From Lachnospiraceae bacterium (GTDB lineage: Bacteria > Bacillota > Clostridia > Lachnospirales > Lachnospiraceae), in NCBI GenBank assembly GCA_014804495.1, contig JAAUZS010000004.1, positions 1-15,439 of the forward strand: a stretch of DNA of 15,439 bases. The letters run 5' to 3'. Position numbers and translations under genes: made by a program. Positions within the stretch are counted from its first letter, which is position 1. Each line of letters starts with the position of its first letter. Shown here in pieces: positions 14,467 through 15,439 of the stretch. Below the pieces are notes generated by a model. It was not told the origin of the DNA. It saw only the letters and a program-made list of their open reading frames with translations, and made no database searches.

Positions 14467-14610
14467 TGCATTTCGGTTACAAAAGCTGCATCTCGTTTAC
14501 AAAAGTGGCATTTCGAGTACAAAAACTGCGTTTCGCTTACAAATATTTAATTGTCAATTTACAAAATTGCATTTCGGATTACAAAGTTGCATCTCGGAAT
14601 GCAACTCAGC
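14467..14610 (+). repeat. Array of about seven 20-bp subterminal repeats at the IS right end
   Basis: Units close to TGCATTTCGNTTACAAAA start at 14467, 14487, 14507 and 14527, exactly 20 bases apart, then at 14568 and 14588. A decayed copy near 14548 keeps only the ATTTACAAAA half. The left end has one clear unit in inverted orientation (12862 to 12846) and one related unit in direct orientation (TGCATTCCGGCTTGCAAAA, 12922-12940). Two helical turns per unit suggests an ordered array of protein-binding sites, most likely for the transposase. Confidence 0.85.
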
Positions 14611-14624
14611 GGGAATTTTCATAT
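14611..14624. repeat. Right target-site duplication (14 bp) of the IS30-family element
   Basis: GGGAATTTTCATAT, identical to 12826-12839. Joining the two copies restores a continuous leader from the promoter at 14635-14663 to the DUF2975 start. Confidence 0.8.
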
Positions 14625-14634
14625 CGTTTTCCAT

Positions 14635-14663
14635 AATATAACACAGGAGATTTTGATTGTCAA
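14635..14663 (-). promoter_or_regulatory. Displaced promoter of the DUF2975 operon
   Basis: On the minus strand TTGACA (14663-14658), a 17-base spacer and TATATT (14640-14635) form a near-consensus sigma-A promoter aimed left. With the IS removed, its transcript would start near 14628 and reach the DUF2975 ATG after about 57 bases, with AGGAGG correctly placed. In the present arrangement the IS lies between promoter and operon and the transcript would run antisense through the transposase gene. Confidence 0.8.
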
Positions 14664-14669
14664 CAAATA

Positions 14670-14688
14670 TTTATTGTAAAACAATAAA
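14670..14688. promoter_or_regulatory. AT-rich dyad just upstream of the displaced promoter
   Basis: TTTATTGT-AAA-ACAATAAA is a perfect 8-bp inverted repeat beginning seven bases upstream of the -35 element (minus-strand sense). The position suits an activator site or a distal operator, perhaps for the operon's XRE protein. It could also be a weak transcript end for the upstream GNAT gene. Confidence 0.45.
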
Positions 14689-14771
14689 TTATTATTAAGC
14701 TTCAATAATAGAATGTTGAGAAAGATGTACGTTGCACTTATGTGTTCTGAGTTGTATCCCGAGGTGCGTAT

Positions 14772-15200
14772 TTATAAAGTCCACTTCATAATAAATTCAG
14801 GTTCATTTGTATTCTCATCAATATTTTCAGAATGAATTAAAAATTGTTCTCTTAGATAAAAACGAATTGCACGTTCATTCTTTTGATAGACACTTAATCT
14901 CAAACTTGATTTGAAGGTTTTTACATAATCCAATAATTGCTTTCCGATACCTTTTGACTGGGCTTTGGCATCCACAAAAATACCCTCAATGTAGTTATCT
15001 GTCAATCCGATAAAGCCTTCAATTTCATTGGATTTATCATCTTCGTATACATACAATTCTGCTTTTGGCAGCATTTCTTTTACTGCATCATAATTACTTA
15101 TCCAATATTCTTCTGCTATAAAGTTGTGGGATTTAACATTTGTATCAAGCCATATTTTCGAAACAAAATTTAAGTCTGAATTTTTATACTTTCTTATCAT
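14772..15200 (-). CDS. GNAT N-acetyltransferase, small single-domain type
   Basis: 142 residues. MIRKYKNSDLNFVSKIWLDTNVKSHNFI is the usual opening of YjaB-like GNAT proteins. The acetyl-CoA-binding core is visible as IEGIFVDAKAQSKGIGKQLLDYVK (about residues 70-93), with the Q/RxxGxG/A motif QSKGIG. LRLSVYQKNERAIRFYLREQF (about 100-120) is the usual following strand and helix, with the catalytic-type Tyr in RFY. It transfers acetyl from acetyl-CoA to an unknown amine. The ribosome site before the ATG at 15200 is modest (AGGG). It has its own promoter and is not part of the neighbouring DUF2975 operon, whose promoter begins about 110 bases downstream of its stop. Confidence 0.9.
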   Translation of the reverse strand: MIRKYKNSDLNFVSKIWLDTNVKSHNFIAEEYWISNYDAVKEMLPKAELYVYEDDKSNEIEGFIGLTDNYIEGIFVDAKAQSKGIGKQLLDYVKTFKSSLRLSVYQKNERAIRFYLREQFLIHSENIDENTNEPEFIMKWTL

Positions 15201-15240
15201 AATAATACCCTATATTCTTTACATGATATTAAAAATTGCA

Positions 15241-15256
15241 TTTACATTAGTGTAAA
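15241..15256. promoter_or_regulatory. Operator-like dyad at the GNAT transcription start
   Basis: TTTACA-TTAG-TGTAAA is a perfect 6-bp inverted repeat covering the expected start point of the promoter at 15258-15286. A repressor bound there would block the GNAT gene; none is identifiable in the window. Confidence 0.45.
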
Positions 15257-15257
15257 T

Positions 15258-15286
15258 ATTATAATTGAAAGCACTCTATTGTGCAA
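15258..15286 (-). promoter_or_regulatory. Promoter of the 15200-14772 GNAT gene
   Basis: On the minus strand TTGCAC (15286-15281), 17 bases, then TATAAT (15263-15258), giving a leader of about 50 bases. Confidence 0.65.
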
Positions 15287-15344
15287 ATAATTAAAAAATG
15301 TTAAAATTTTATATGAATAAGCGTTTTGCAAATTACATATAGGG

Positions 15345-15439
15345 ATGGGAGATTTTGAAGTACATATGAAGGAAATAATAAAACAAAGGATTATTATTGG
15401 CTTACAGTATCTAAAAGATTCGATGAAGTGGGTTGCTTT
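15345..15439 (+). CDS. Start of an unidentified gene, cut by the right edge
   Basis: An open frame begins at ATG 15345, or more likely at the in-frame ATG 15366 preceded by GGGAG about 13 bases upstream, and stays open to the edge. The visible residues (KEIIKQRIIIGLQYLKDSMKWVAF) are a basic amphipathic stretch leading into hydrophobic residues, as in the N-terminus of some membrane transporters such as ClC-type channels. Too little is present to name it. Confidence 0.4.
   Translation, partial: MGDFEVHMKEIIKQRIIIGLQYLKDSMKWVA

Larger units (their letters stand above)
12840..14610 (+). mobile_element. IS30-family insertion sequence, about 1.77 kb
   Basis: One transposase gene lies between imperfect terminal inverted repeats of about 26 bases. 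The left end (TGTGAATTGTAAATCGAAAT...) and the complement of the right end (GCTGAGTTGCATTCCGAGAT...) agree at 17 of 26 positions without gaps, starting from the first base after each direct repeat. A unit of the form TGCATYTCG starts exactly 23 bases from each edge. The 14-bp direct repeats mark the insertion. IS30 elements usually duplicate only a few bases, so this belongs to a less typical branch. It lies in the leader of the DUF2975 operon. Confidence 0.82.

Noticed and set aside
14467..14610. CRISPR array
   Set aside because: The 20-base units follow each other directly with no unique spacers, no cas genes are near, and related units occur at the other end of the IS.

Overview
The window reads as chromosomal DNA of a low- to mid-GC Gram-positive clostridium, most likely a Lachnospiraceae-type gut Firmicute. 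The reasons are strong AGGAGG-type ribosome sites before nearly every gene, and typical Clostridia families: BlaI/M56 pairs, XRE-DUF2975-DUF4173 operons, paired WYL regulators and a Cys-rich IS30 transposase. The taxon is an inference; no rRNA or marker gene is present.

Left part (1-4859), an RNA-repair island. On the minus strand the RNA ligase gene rtcB is followed by about 630 bases without a credible protein gene, then by the start of a slipin/SPFH gene that runs off the left edge. The gap holds a convincing tRNA mimic in circularly permuted order: T-arm, then an acceptor stem closed by a GUAA tetraloop, then D-arm, with an anticodon-type stem joining the two outer sides. This is the architecture of YrlA-type bacterial Y RNAs, the partners of Ro60/Rsr. 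It also holds a Tyr-like anticodon arm joined to a second T-arm, and a 24-bp hairpin. Divergent from rtcB is a two-gene operon of WYL-domain proteins, the likely ligand-responsive regulators, preceded by a long perfect inverted repeat with a terminator-like core. No Ro60 (TROVE) gene is in the window; it may lie beyond the left edge.

Middle part (4875-9975): a minus-strand S41-type protease lipoprotein; a two-gene minus-strand operon (GNAT acetyltransferase, P-loop kinase); and a plus-strand BlaI/BlaR1-like repressor-metalloprotease pair with two operator dyads in its promoter, ending at a strong terminator.

Right part (9955-15439): a minus-strand operon of DUF2975 membrane protein, small lipoprotein, XRE regulator and DUF4173 membrane protein. 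An IS30-family element (12840-14610) with 14-bp direct repeats sits between this operon and what looks like its original sigma-A promoter (14635-14663). The right end of the element carries an array of 20-bp repeats, and a terminal unit lies exactly 23 bases from each edge. A GNAT gene with its own promoter and operator-like dyad, and the start of an unidentified plus-strand gene, close the window.
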